DNA from: an uncultured Oleiphilaceae bacterium
Lineage (GTDB): Bacteria; Pseudomonadota; Gammaproteobacteria; Pseudomonadales; Oleiphilaceae
Direction: 5' to 3'
Length of the DNA stretch: 64,000 nt
NCBI GenBank assembly: GCA_913060665.1
Contig: CAJXUY010000001.1
Coordinates: 124,001-188,000 of the forward strand
The position numbers were made by a program, and so were the translations under genes. Positions 54,982 through 62,773 of this stretch are shown piece after piece (position 1 is the first letter of the stretch; each line of letters begins with the position of its first letter). The notes beneath the pieces were generated by a model. The model made no database searches. It was not told the origin of the DNA and was given only the letters and a program-made list of their open reading frames with translations.

Positions 54982-56891
54982 TCTGGTAGATCCGCTAATT
55001 TTGCAATAATAGCATCTGCTAGTCGGCCTAAGGATAAAGGCATATTTGACAAAAGCTGCTGATCAGAAAGGCTTGAAAGCGCCTCTATATGTGCCGCAGG
55101 CTTGCTTCCTAGCTTAAATAGCTTGTGATAAGAAATAAAAAGCTTTCGCTCGCATTCTACGTATTCAGTTGAATCAGACCTAGACTTACCAAGTACAGCT
55201 TTGATTTCTGTAAGCTCTGGCTCAATTTGATCCTCCACCTTAACACCGAATGCGACAGGATATTTTTTTAACATTGAAAAGTCTAAATCCATAGGATAAG
55301 AAAAGAAAACACTTCGTTTCTCAAGCTCGATGATATAATTCGAGAACCCTCTTACTTTATGCAGAGTATCATCCCATTTTGGAATAACTTGATAACCGTT
55401 ATTTAATTGTTTATCTGGACTGTGCAATATTAGCTGGTCATTGACATTCTTTATGCGCCCCCAACCTCCTTGATATCTGCCAACATCAAGATCTAAAAGA
55501 GTCATATAAGGAATTTCAAGTCCTTCAAGTAGACGCCAGAAGTGATTAACATGCCTCCCGCCAAGCGGAGCTACAGTAATCGCAGACTCGTCAACAGGAG
55601 CTCCTTTTGCTTCAAGTAATCGTGGTATCACGATTTCTTCACTATCACCTTCTCCAAGTACAACAAGTCGAGAGAAGTAGATTTCAGGGAATGCCTTAAT
55701 TGCTTGCACAACAAATTTATGAGCAACATCAGTATCCTCGGGAAGAGTAATAGTTGTTATTTTTGTCTTTCTGGATTCGTTTAACCTTAAGTAACGAATT
55801 TGGTCTGGTTCGATACGGCGCAGCATAGAGGGTGCATGAGTCGCGATAAGTGCCTGAGCATCACCATGTCCAACCATTTCTTTCAGCGAACTTACTATTC
55901 GCCCCAGATAATGAGGAGATAAGCTATTTTCCGGTTCCTCAAGTGCCACTAATGTAAATACTGGTGGTCGTAACTTATCAGGGTCAAAGGAGTTGTCTCC
56001 GTTCAATACCGCCCTACCAATAGCTTGAGATGATAAAACCAGTGAAAGGTACAACATCGATTTTTGTCCATCGCTTAAGCGTGAAAAATCGACGAGGGGT
56101 TCATCATGTCCAGGAGTGAAAGATATAGAAAGGTGGCGTAGTAATGATTCAATTTCACTTGCAACAAAGGATATTTTGGGTTCAGCGTAGTATGCCCCGC
56201 TGTGAAGGCTGGACCATGTACTTTGGATACTCAAACTCAGAGCACTTACTGATGCATTTCCAGCTAAACTTTCACTTATTTGGTCTGTATGGTCTTTAAC
56301 TATCTCACGCTCAGCCTCCCAATTGACAGCTCGTAACAAGCGACCTAAAAGGGCATTTGCTCCAAAAGTAATATGTTCAGCTGGGTCTCGTCGGGCAGGA
56401 AGGTAATGTACTTGAATGTGACTACGCTCAGAGCGTGGAACTTTTGATGTATTTATCGCTTCTCCCTGCTCGTCTAACTCAAGTACATAGATGAATGACT
56501 CTTCAATATCACTATCAATACCCATAGTGGCTTCTAGACGAAACCGAACTCGTGGAACGTCTTCATCGTCATCCAGCCGCATGTGACCAAAATGAGGAGC
56601 TACAGTAGCATTATCACCCTCCTCTCTCAGTTCAGGAAAGTTAAAGTCCACTTCAATCCAGAGTGAACGCTCTTCTGGCTGTTCAGTTTCATCGTTAGGT
56701 ACATGGAAATCTGATTTTTTGAGTCGCCGTAATGCTGGATCAAATGCAAACATTCGGCAAAGAGCCTGTAATGCAGCAGTTTTACCAGAACCGTTCGGCC
56801 CAATTAGGAATGTTAAATCCTCAAGAGTAAGCGCTGTTGGCTCGTGCCCGAAACTTTGGAAATTGGATATGCGTATACAGTCAAGTTTCAA
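54978..56891 (-). CDS. gajA: OLD-family ATPase/TOPRIM nuclease, Gabija GajA-type
   Basis: A 637-residue ATPase-nuclease. ABC motifs: Walker A GPNGSGKTAAL (31-38), signature LSDGQKSML, Walker B ALEEPENSL, then the ATHAPSML His. The TOPRIM domain follows with the Glu in VVLGEGDSEE and LDLDVGR for metal. In Gabija GajA is a DNA nuclease regulated by nucleotides. The frame opens with TTG (56891); there is no ATG in the first turns. It is somewhat longer than typical GajA (about 578). Confidence 0.86.
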   Translation of the reverse strand: MKLDCIRISNFQSFGHEPTALTLEDLTFLIGPNGSGKTAALQALCRMFAFDPALRRLKKSDFHVPNDETEQPEERSLWIEVDFNFPELREEGDNATVAPHFGHMRLDDDEDVPRVRFRLEATMGIDSDIEESFIYVLELDEQGEAINTSKVPRSERSHIQVHYLPARRDPAEHITFGANALLGRLLRAVNWEAEREIVKDHTDQISESLAGNASVSALSLSIQSTWSSLHSGAYYAEPKISFVASEIESLLRHLSISFTPGHDEPLVDFSRLSDGQKSMLYLSLVLSSQAIGRAVLNGDNSFDPDKLRPPVFTLVALEEPENSLSPHYLGRIVSSLKEMVGHGDAQALIATHAPSMLRRIEPDQIRYLRLNESRKTKITTITLPEDTDVAHKFVVQAIKAFPEIYFSRLVVLGEGDSEEIVIPRLLEAKGAPVDESAITVAPLGGRHVNHFWRLLEGLEIPYMTLLDLDVGRYQGGWGRIKNVNDQLILHSPDKQLNNGYQVIPKWDDTLHKVRGFSNYIIELEKRSVFFSYPMDLDFSMLKKYPVAFGVKVEDQIEPELTEIKAVLGKSRSDSTEYVECERKLFISYHKLFKLGSKPAAHIEALSSLSDQQLLSNMPLSLGRLADAIIAKLADLPE

Positions 56892-56988
56892 TTTAACGTC
56901 CCATATATATTGTTATTTTTAATACAAATGTCTCTACCTGCGCCAACAAAAAAGCAAAAAGGGTCGATATGTAAACATATTTAGCTTG

Positions 56989-57110
56989 CTTATCAGCAAT
57001 AGCATTTGTCAACTTCTAGAGTTGATCCCCCCTAATCTCGGGTACACTCTAACCGCTCTTTATATACTCTGTTTAAATGCTGCATTCATGTGGCAACTTT
57101 TAAAGTTACA
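56989..57110. repeat. Degenerate direct repeat copy A (partner 57999-58122)
   Basis: It matches 57999-58122 with scattered changes and small gaps. In copy B the stretch contains the start codon and first codons of the 68-residue gene at 57849-58055. In copy A the GTG start has become GTA and an early codon has become TAG, so this copy is dead. The last codons of the gene at 57060-57248 run into copy A. Confidence 0.82.
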
Positions 57111-57248
57111 TGAAGCCATGACAGCCATCTGTTTATAAGCTGACAACGCATCTTCAGAATTAGCTTTCTGTTCCGCAAGGCCTACCCCAAATGCCTCAAC
57201 AAGTTTCCTTTGTAGGGACTCATATTGTTTCAATGAAATGTTTGTCAC
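57060..57248 (-). CDS. Small protein of unknown function (62 aa)
   Basis: A predicted 62-residue cytosolic protein (MTNISLKQYESLQRKLVEAF...). It begins with GTG two bases after the GNAT gene and has AAGGA upstream. The final dozen residues come from the degenerate repeat, so its C-terminus may be a read-through tail. I do not recognise it; it may be a partner of the other small genes of this cassette. Confidence 0.55.
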   Translation of the reverse strand: MTNISLKQYESLQRKLVEAFGVGLAEQKANSEDALSAYKQMAVMASCNFKSCHMNAAFKQSI

Positions 57249-57250
57249 GA

Positions 57251-57637
57251 TTATTGTTCCTTAACTTTTAATTCTATTCTGCCCTTGCTATCAACGATAA
57301 AACCAAACCTTGAATACCATTTTTTTAGCATCTCTGGGTGCTCTCCAATGATTTCACCAGATATCTTTGAAATACCGGCTTGCTTAGCCTCTGAAATTAA
57401 GGTTTTCAGTAGACCTGACCCTACTCCCTGTTTTCGATAGTTTTGAAACAATCCAGGTGAACGCATTTTTCTCCAGGGGTTAGTGTTTCTGAAGTTATTC
57501 ACTTTGATATCAGCTAACACCCAGCTATCGACACGCTTTACCACCTTAGCAGCCCCAACAGGCAAGCCATTTTTACCTGCAGTAATTACTAGAAAGTTAG
57601 TACTATAACTGGTTTTATACGTAAATAGGCAGTTCAT
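57251..57637 (-). CDS. GNAT-family acetyltransferase (128 aa)
   Basis: A compact GNAT protein. The acetyl-CoA P-loop region is QNYRKQGVGSGLLKTLI, and the following KISGEIIGEHPEMLKKWYSRFGF fits GNAT motif B. It lacks a long N-terminal part, so it is near the minimal size. It is 17 bp from the 63-residue gene and 2 bp from the 62-residue gene. Toxin-antitoxin TacT-like behaviour is possible but is not indicated by a recognisable antitoxin. Confidence 0.78.
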   Translation of the reverse strand: MNCLFTYKTSYSTNFLVITAGKNGLPVGAAKVVKRVDSWVLADIKVNNFRNTNPWRKMRSPGLFQNYRKQGVGSGLLKTLISEAKQAGISKISGEIIGEHPEMLKKWYSRFGFIVDSKGRIELKVKEQ

Positions 57638-57654
57638 GAACTAGTATTCTTCCG

Positions 57655-57846
57655 CTAATTAATTCCTATATCGTTTTGCTTACAAAATGCTGCGGCAGTT
57701 TGGATATCGCCAAAGGCACCTATCAGCATTTTAGTTGCATGAATTCTAACTTGTTCATCTTCATTTGACTTGATGAGTTCTACCCACGTTCTCACCAGTA
57801 CTACAGGGGGATAGCGCCTATCTCCCAATATTTTCTTTGCTTCCAT
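57655..57846 (-). CDS. Small protein of unknown function (63 aa)
   Basis: A predicted alpha-helical protein of 63 residues (MEAKKILGDRRYPPVVLVRTW ...). An ATG start lies two bases after the preceding stop, so it is coupled to the 68-residue gene. No known family is recognised. Confidence 0.55.
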   Translation of the reverse strand: MEAKKILGDRRYPPVVLVRTWVELIKSNEDEQVRIHATKMLIGAFGDIQTAAAFCKQNDIGIN

Positions 57847-57848
57847 GT

Positions 57849-58055
57849 CTACGATTGCGTTACGAGGTTAACAACACATGATCCATGATGGTCAATATCA
57901 ACTCTGAGGCTCTGAGTACCAAATGTTGTCACAGCAGCAATCAGAGACCGTGCAATACCGTCTAGGATCTGCTCCGGTTCAAGCTCCATCGCTTCACACT
58001 TATCAGCAATAGCATTTGTTAGCTCCTGGAGTTGATCTTCACTAATCTCGGACAC
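57849..58055 (-). CDS. Small protein of unknown function (68 aa)
   Basis: A predicted 68-residue protein with a GTG start and a helical N-terminal part (MSEISEDQLQELTNAIADKCEAM) followed by a beta-like C-terminus with His-rich DIDHHGSC. It is the first of four tightly spaced minus-strand genes. Its 5' region is repeated in decayed form at 56989-57110. Confidence 0.6.
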   Translation of the reverse strand: MSEISEDQLQELTNAIADKCEAMELEPEQILDGIARSLIAAVTTFGTQSLRVDIDHHGSCVVNLVTQS

Positions 58056-58122
58056 ACTCTAACCCTTCTTTAAATATTTTCTGTTTTAGTACTGTATTCA
58101 TACAGCAACTTTAAAAATTACA
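57999..58122. repeat. Direct repeat copy B (partner 56989-57110)
   Basis: It spans the first 19 codons and the upstream region of the 57849-58055 gene. Copy A at the other end of the four-gene cassette is degenerate. The pair brackets about 1 kb, so the cassette may have been duplicated or excised by recombination between them. Confidence 0.82.
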
Positions 58123-58205
58123 ATCAATAACCGCTACACTTACAAGGCGTTTTAACTAACTGGCAACGTTACTACGTTCTATTCAATAAAAAAATGGATA
58201 CAGAT

Positions 58206-58799
58206 TTAGGTGTATTTTCTTTTAAGCTTGTAGTGCCCTGTTGTTAGACGGTCTGTGTAATAGTTACCTTCAAGCAAGTTAGTACTGTTATGGTCAAGCT
58301 TAAGAATTGCAGTACCATCATATGAAGAACTGTCATTCTCATCTTTTAATTTAGGTGTATTTCTATAGATATAATATAAGATAGCTCTTCCTGATTCAGG
58401 ATCTTTTTGAGGTTTAGCTAATAAAGTACTTGAATCTGAATCCTCGGACGCAACCTCCATACTTATTTTAAGGAAATCTTGTTTAATGTACGCAGTTGCT
58501 TGAGCTACGCCACCTTTGCCATTCCATCGCCAATGTATCGTCATATCCCATTCGCCGTTTAAATCAGGAAACAAGAAACTATTGAGAATAGGTATTTTTT
58601 TCCACAGCCAGCGCCAACCAAAGTAGATTATTCCAAGCAATATGAAATTTAGAACAGTAGCACCCTTAATAGCGATGCTTATACCTTCAGATACATCAGA
58701 TTCTGATTCATAAACGAAGTAAAGGATAAACGAAATTAAAATAGCATACAGCATAGATATAATTGCTATAACTTTTGTCACTGGTAATAAATTAATCAT
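58206..58799 (-). CDS. Two-TM beta-barrel effector, Cap15/S-2TMbeta-like
   Basis: A 197-residue protein with two TM helices (about 10-30 and 44-66), a short basic linker and a beta-rich C-terminal domain starting at PDLNGEW (78-84). This matches the Cap15/S-2TMbeta effector layout, in which a beta-barrel binds a cyclic nucleotide and the TM part oligomerises and breaks the inner membrane. It overlaps the DAC-like gene's stop by 4 bp (ATGA), so they are coupled. It is downstream of a CapV-type CBASS, not its sole effector. Confidence 0.8.
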   Translation of the reverse strand: MINLLPVTKVIAIISMLYAILISFILYFVYESESDVSEGISIAIKGATVLNFILLGIIYFGWRWLWKKIPILNSFLFPDLNGEWDMTIHWRWNGKGGVAQATAYIKQDFLKISMEVASEDSDSSTLLAKPQKDPESGRAILYYIYRNTPKLKDENDSSSYDGTAILKLDHNSTNLLEGNYYTDRLTTGHYKLKRKYT

Positions 58800-59251
58800 T
58801 TTCCATCCTTAGAGAACACCTCTATACCATTTTGAAAAATAATAACACCATTACTTTTAGTAACTATTCCTGTCATTAGAACATTCTTTATAATGGAACC
58901 AAAAAGAGCTGCCATATATCTTCCCCCAAAAGGTTTGGATCGCTCTACTTCAACACTGCGTTCAATCGGGGGAGAAAAATACTGAGAAGTATGTGTGAGC
59001 TTAAAACTTGAGGATATGAAGTTAAATCCATCATGATGTGGGCTACTGACTTTAGATATTTCAACAAACGTTGATACAAGGTCATCATCTCCGGCGTTGA
59101 AGTTAAAGCTGTTGAGAGGAAAAATAGGTATGCCTTCCAAATCACTATATAAGACAATACCTATACCTGAAAACTCATCGCCAACTTTATCCTCAATTTT
59201 AAGAAGGATTTCTTTAAAATCGTGGTAAGTCTTTAGTTTTACTGAATCCAT
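58796..59251 (-). CDS. DAC (DisA_N)-fold protein with altered catalytic motifs, predicted nucleotide sensor or synthase
   Basis: A 151-residue soluble protein. My manual alignment follows the diadenylate cyclase fold: GIGIVLY strand (29-35), SPHHDGF (70-76, for PLHDGA), then GGRYMAALFG (109-118, for GTRHRAALG), and a final VLMTGIVTKSNGVIIFQNG. The Asp of DGA and the Arg of RHR remain, but the Ala, His and second Arg and the SEE acids are lost. It may be an inactive sensor or make another nucleotide. AAGG precedes the ATG. It is 146 bp after cap3 and coupled to the 2TMbeta gene. Confidence 0.68.
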   Translation of the reverse strand: MDSVKLKTYHDFKEILLKIEDKVGDEFSGIGIVLYSDLEGIPIFPLNSFNFNAGDDDLVSTFVEISKVSSPHHDGFNFISSSFKLTHTSQYFSPPIERSVEVERSKPFGGRYMAALFGSIIKNVLMTGIVTKSNGVIIFQNGIEVFSKDGK

Positions 59252-59397
59252 TTATTTACCTTAAATTTAATAATTCGCTACCAACCTCAGCAGTTATAGG
59301 CTGACCTTACTTGCAAAATACATTCAAGTACGAAGGCTTAGTGCTATCGTTAGTTAAACAACTTAGTCGAACGTTATAGCTATTGATTGCGGTATTA

Positions 59398-59853
59398 TCA
59401 GCCTATTACTTCTAAAGCCGTTATTGACTTCCCATCCCAAAGGCCCCACCAACGGCTTATTCTACCTTGTATGATAAGGATCATGTGCCGATTCGGCAGC
59501 TTACTTTTCCAGTTATCCAAGTCGATAGAGGACGGTGTCGGATGATCCTCTGGGTGTGAGTGCCATTCACCAAGCCATACCTGTAAACTCTTCGATTGTA
59601 TCCAGCACATAGTTGCATATGCTTGATGGTGCGGACTCTTTCTATGAAACCCGTTTCGATAGCGGTGATCCAGAACCCCTGGGCGAGTTAACCCAGTAAC
59701 TCTCAGGTGCTTATCACGATATTCGCCTATCATAATTCCACCGGCTTCTTTGTCCAATGTTTTAAGTTGGCGAAAGCTATCTATAACTTGAATTACTTGA
59801 TGTTCAATCAGAATAAGTTGGTCCTGGGAAGACCTTAAGACTGTTTGCTGCAT
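59398..59853 (-). CDS. cap3: CBASS Cap3, JAMM/MPN deconjugase
   Basis: A metalloprotease of about 151 residues that removes CD-NTase conjugates made by Cap2. The JAMM zinc site is EWHSHPEDHPTPSSIDLD with the Glu in GGIMIGEYRD. The ATG at 59853 lies inside the end of cap2 (19-bp overlap), so the genes are coupled; a TTG at 59862 is an alternative. No other protease domain is present. Confidence 0.92.
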   Translation of the reverse strand: MQQTVLRSSQDQLILIEHQVIQVIDSFRQLKTLDKEAGGIMIGEYRDKHLRVTGLTRPGVLDHRYRNGFHRKSPHHQAYATMCWIQSKSLQVWLGEWHSHPEDHPTPSSIDLDNWKSKLPNRHMILIIQGRISRWWGLWDGKSITALEVIG

Positions 59854-61556
59854 ACAGGACAACCTTTTACTGGTTTCAGTATCTGATCCTTTGCCCGTTG
59901 AACATCGGAAGAAAAACTTAGCTGTCTAAACGTAGGCTCTCTTTTCTTATCAGTTGTAAGAGCCATAGATTGAATTAACCCTGCTGCAGCAAGACTCGGC
60001 TGACTTGAAAACGGCATATAAGTTCGTCCGCATTGACGACGAAACGCTAAATTATGATTTGGAGCTTTTCCGTCGGCAAATAGAGGAAAGCGAGGGGATC
60101 GGTCATTGCCCTGATAGGTGCTCATACAACAATAGCATGCTCCTGATCTATCATCCTTAAGTACTCTTGCCGCCTTTCCATATGCGTCAACCCACCCATG
60201 AATAAGAGTTGGCTGAGTTTTTGTTGGCTCATGCTTACGGTACCAGCTAGCTAGCAAAACTGAAAAAGTATCACTACCAGTGGCATCAATAATCAAGTCC
60301 CAAGGTTTTCGAATATCTTCCTCGTTGAATTTCTTTTGTGCAACAATGCTAACGGGTAACCCTTGGCTATCAAGAAAGTGCTTCAAACCTTGGCTTTTTA
60401 GCTCAAGTAAGTATTTCTTGCCTAACAGGTGTCGCCCCAGATTACCGGTATTTAGAATATCATCGTCAAATAAGTGAATACTGCCCTGCTCTGCACCGGC
60501 TCCGCACTGTGTTAAAACTTGAGCTGTATAACCACCAATTGTTCCGCAACCAATAAGTGCAATACGCTTATTTGAAAGGGTATTCTGATTCGGTTGATTT
60601 CTCTGGAATAACAACGTTGAGGATGCATCCTCAACCCATAACCGCTTGAATGACTTTGTCATTAGTTTCCCTGACAGAGCGGCAACCAATTGAGTCAGTT
60701 TGTATCCATTTTTTCGAGAAGTTATTTTCTTACTTCCCCTAGCTCTCTCAAGAACCTTCAGACCAGAGTCAGTAAACTCAATTTGGGCAGAAAATACTTC
60801 ACTTTCTTGCTTAATACATAGAATAATTTTTTTATTATTACAAACGTGAGCAACTAGCTTACCGATAAGAGCTTGATAAGCCGTGGGGTCAATAGCGCTT
60901 ACCCAGCAGAGAAACTCCTTTAGATTATCAGCTGGCCACTGCATATCTTGAGGTACGTACAATTTCTGGGAGATATTTTGAGTCAAAGCGGGGCAAAACT
61001 TTGAAGGGTTACGGCCCCCTCTCGATTCTAGCCATGCTATCGCTTCTTTCTCAGTATCAGCTTGAACGATTTCAACGCAAATGTTACCTGCTAGATTTGT
61101 TCGCTCAAAGGTACAATAAATACCTGCTGGCTTTGTGCTAATATTAAATACAGGATATTCGGGCTGCCAATATGAAGAAAACTCTGCTTGGAGTTCTTCA
61201 TGTGACTCATCACTAACCCAAATCTGAATTAGCTTCTCTACTAAAGCTATGCAAGTAGCAATTGAACCGCAGGGATCAAGAGGGAATAGGTTAGTACTTT
61301 CAGTATCCAAATAACATATGGATTTATCTGCATTTATGTCAGGTAATACCCGATTTCTCAATGGTTCAGGCACAGACAGTAGATAGGCCTTGGGAAGATG
61401 TGTCATGCCCGAACATATTTCTGTAAATTGGACCTGAAATATTCCTAACTTAGTGTCATAGCCCCTAACGAATGCCTGTTGGAAATGAGGCGGCTTTCGC
61501 TTTGGTTTAAAGTCATAAGCTAGGAATGTGTCAGTAATCTGATCTCTAAATGGCAT
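59835..61556 (-). CDS. cap2: CBASS Cap2, fused E2-E1 ubiquitin-like ligase
   Basis: A 573-residue protein that conjugates the CD-NTase C-terminus to target molecules and primes it. The N-terminal E2-like domain has Cys81 in SICYLDTES as candidate active Cys. The C-terminal E1/ThiF domain has the nucleotide motif ALIGCGTIGGYTAQ and a candidate catalytic Cys509 (QCGRTYM). CYCC and CPVC pairs form a zinc site. It starts directly at the dncV stop. Confidence 0.94.
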   Translation of the reverse strand: MPFRDQITDTFLAYDFKPKRKPPHFQQAFVRGYDTKLGIFQVQFTEICSGMTHLPKAYLLSVPEPLRNRVLPDINADKSICYLDTESTNLFPLDPCGSIATCIALVEKLIQIWVSDESHEELQAEFSSYWQPEYPVFNISTKPAGIYCTFERTNLAGNICVEIVQADTEKEAIAWLESRGGRNPSKFCPALTQNISQKLYVPQDMQWPADNLKEFLCWVSAIDPTAYQALIGKLVAHVCNNKKIILCIKQESEVFSAQIEFTDSGLKVLERARGSKKITSRKNGYKLTQLVAALSGKLMTKSFKRLWVEDASSTLLFQRNQPNQNTLSNKRIALIGCGTIGGYTAQVLTQCGAGAEQGSIHLFDDDILNTGNLGRHLLGKKYLLELKSQGLKHFLDSQGLPVSIVAQKKFNEEDIRKPWDLIIDATGSDTFSVLLASWYRKHEPTKTQPTLIHGWVDAYGKAARVLKDDRSGACYCCMSTYQGNDRSPRFPLFADGKAPNHNLAFRRQCGRTYMPFSSQPSLAAAGLIQSMALTTDKKREPTFRQLSFSSDVQRAKDQILKPVKGCPVCSKQS

Positions 61557-62773
61557 TATCCTGCCTGCATATTTGGTACTTCGGACTGAGGCTGAGGTTT
61601 TGCTGGCTTCGACATAACCATAGCCACTGAGGCGGGCTCAACTAGCTCCGGTTTATTGGGCAGCCGCGCTCCAAAACAAACCGAAAAATACTTTACCACC
61701 ATCTGTTTGTCTGCAGCGTGTAACAATGCAGATCTGACATATTTACTTAGCTGTTCAACTTGTGCGTATAGCGCTGTTTTATCACCCTCAGACATATGTG
61801 ATTTTGGAAATAAATTTGGTTCAGTATCGTCTACAGGGTTTGGAACTCCTTCTAAAAGTTGAGCATGCAATCGTTCGGTACAAAATAGAAGAGCTTCACT
61901 ATCATCTGTGAAACGTTTACCAGCATCCTCAAACGACTCTACAGCACAAGCCATTAGTGTTATAGATGACGGCCCACCATCCTTAAAATTATGGTCTAGC
62001 CATGCCTTCAAGTAACGACAAACCCTTCTGAGTACATCTCCATGATCTGAAGCCGCCCCATCAAACCAACGCCTTATTTTAGACGGGTCAGATTTTATCC
62101 AATGCTCCCTATTCCTAACCGCCATATACACATCATCGCTCTCAAGATAGCGCTTACCTTCCATCGCATCTGAATATAAGTTTTCGTTCATACGATTGTA
62201 TGCAAGTGCTTCATACTGTTCGCGCGGAATAGCATATAATGGAACATCTACATGCATATCCTTTCGAATGATCAATCGAGCACACGTATCTTTGTCTCCT
62301 ACAAACTCCCAAGAATAAGTTCGAGCTAGTTGTTGAAGCGCTGAATCAACAATCTCAAAAAATAAATTCTTACCAACGATTGGCCCCTCTCGTAACACCT
62401 CTATAGGCAAATACACCCCATCATCTAAATCCATCTGCTGTGGCGGCTGATGACAAGGAGTATTCATTGTTCCATAAACAAAGGAGCCTTGACTTGCAAA
62501 CTTCGGTTGCAGCCCTCTTAGGGTATTTTTCTGGTCAGCAGGCAATTGGCGTATGCGTTCTACAATACCTGATGAAACCCCTAATGTATTAACCTGCCAT
62601 CGCCCCGCCAAGTCTTTTTCCAATGCTTTTGACACGGAGGAGAATGCAGCACGCAGAGTAGTTCTGATGGTCTTACGGACAGCTTTAAGGTGTTTGATAT
62701 CTTCATCTGTGGGCGTTAATGCTGGTTTGAAACCTTCTTTTGATTTAAGTAGCTTATGAGCGCTGAATTTCAT
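61556..62773 (-). CDS. dncV: CBASS CD-NTase, DncV-like cyclic GMP-AMP synthase
   Basis: A 405-residue nucleotidyltransferase close in layout to V. cholerae DncV, which makes 3'3'-cGAMP. The active site is QGSFVYG (95-101) with acids Asp115 and Asp117 in MDLDDG and Asp176 in HVDVPLY; further shared segments are HWIKSDPSKI and DGGPSSITLMA. The start at 62773 has AAGGAGG upstream; a longer TTG frame to 62848 is unlikely. The C-terminus ends in Gly (NMQAG), the residue that Cap2 uses for conjugation in such systems. Confidence 0.95.
   Translation of the reverse strand: MKFSAHKLLKSKEGFKPALTPTDEDIKHLKAVRKTIRTTLRAAFSSVSKALEKDLAGRWQVNTLGVSSGIVERIRQLPADQKNTLRGLQPKFASQGSFVYGTMNTPCHQPPQQMDLDDGVYLPIEVLREGPIVGKNLFFEIVDSALQQLARTYSWEFVGDKDTCARLIIRKDMHVDVPLYAIPREQYEALAYNRMNENLYSDAMEGKRYLESDDVYMAVRNREHWIKSDPSKIRRWFDGAASDHGDVLRRVCRYLKAWLDHNFKDGGPSSITLMACAVESFEDAGKRFTDDSEALLFCTERLHAQLLEGVPNPVDDTEPNLFPKSHMSEGDKTALYAQVEQLSKYVRSALLHAADKQMVVKYFSVCFGARLPNKPELVEPASVAMVMSKPAKPQPQSEVPNMQAG

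Noticed and set aside
57251-57637. GNAT as a TacT-type toxin with antitoxin
   Set aside because: None of the small neighbours looks like a ribbon-helix-helix antitoxin, so I leave the role open.
58796-59251. Reading the protein as a minimal CRISPR polymerase (mCpol) because of its AGDDDL stretch
   Set aside because: The acidic stretch comes only about 15 residues after the first candidate Asp, too near for the palm fold, and the rest follows the DAC pattern better.
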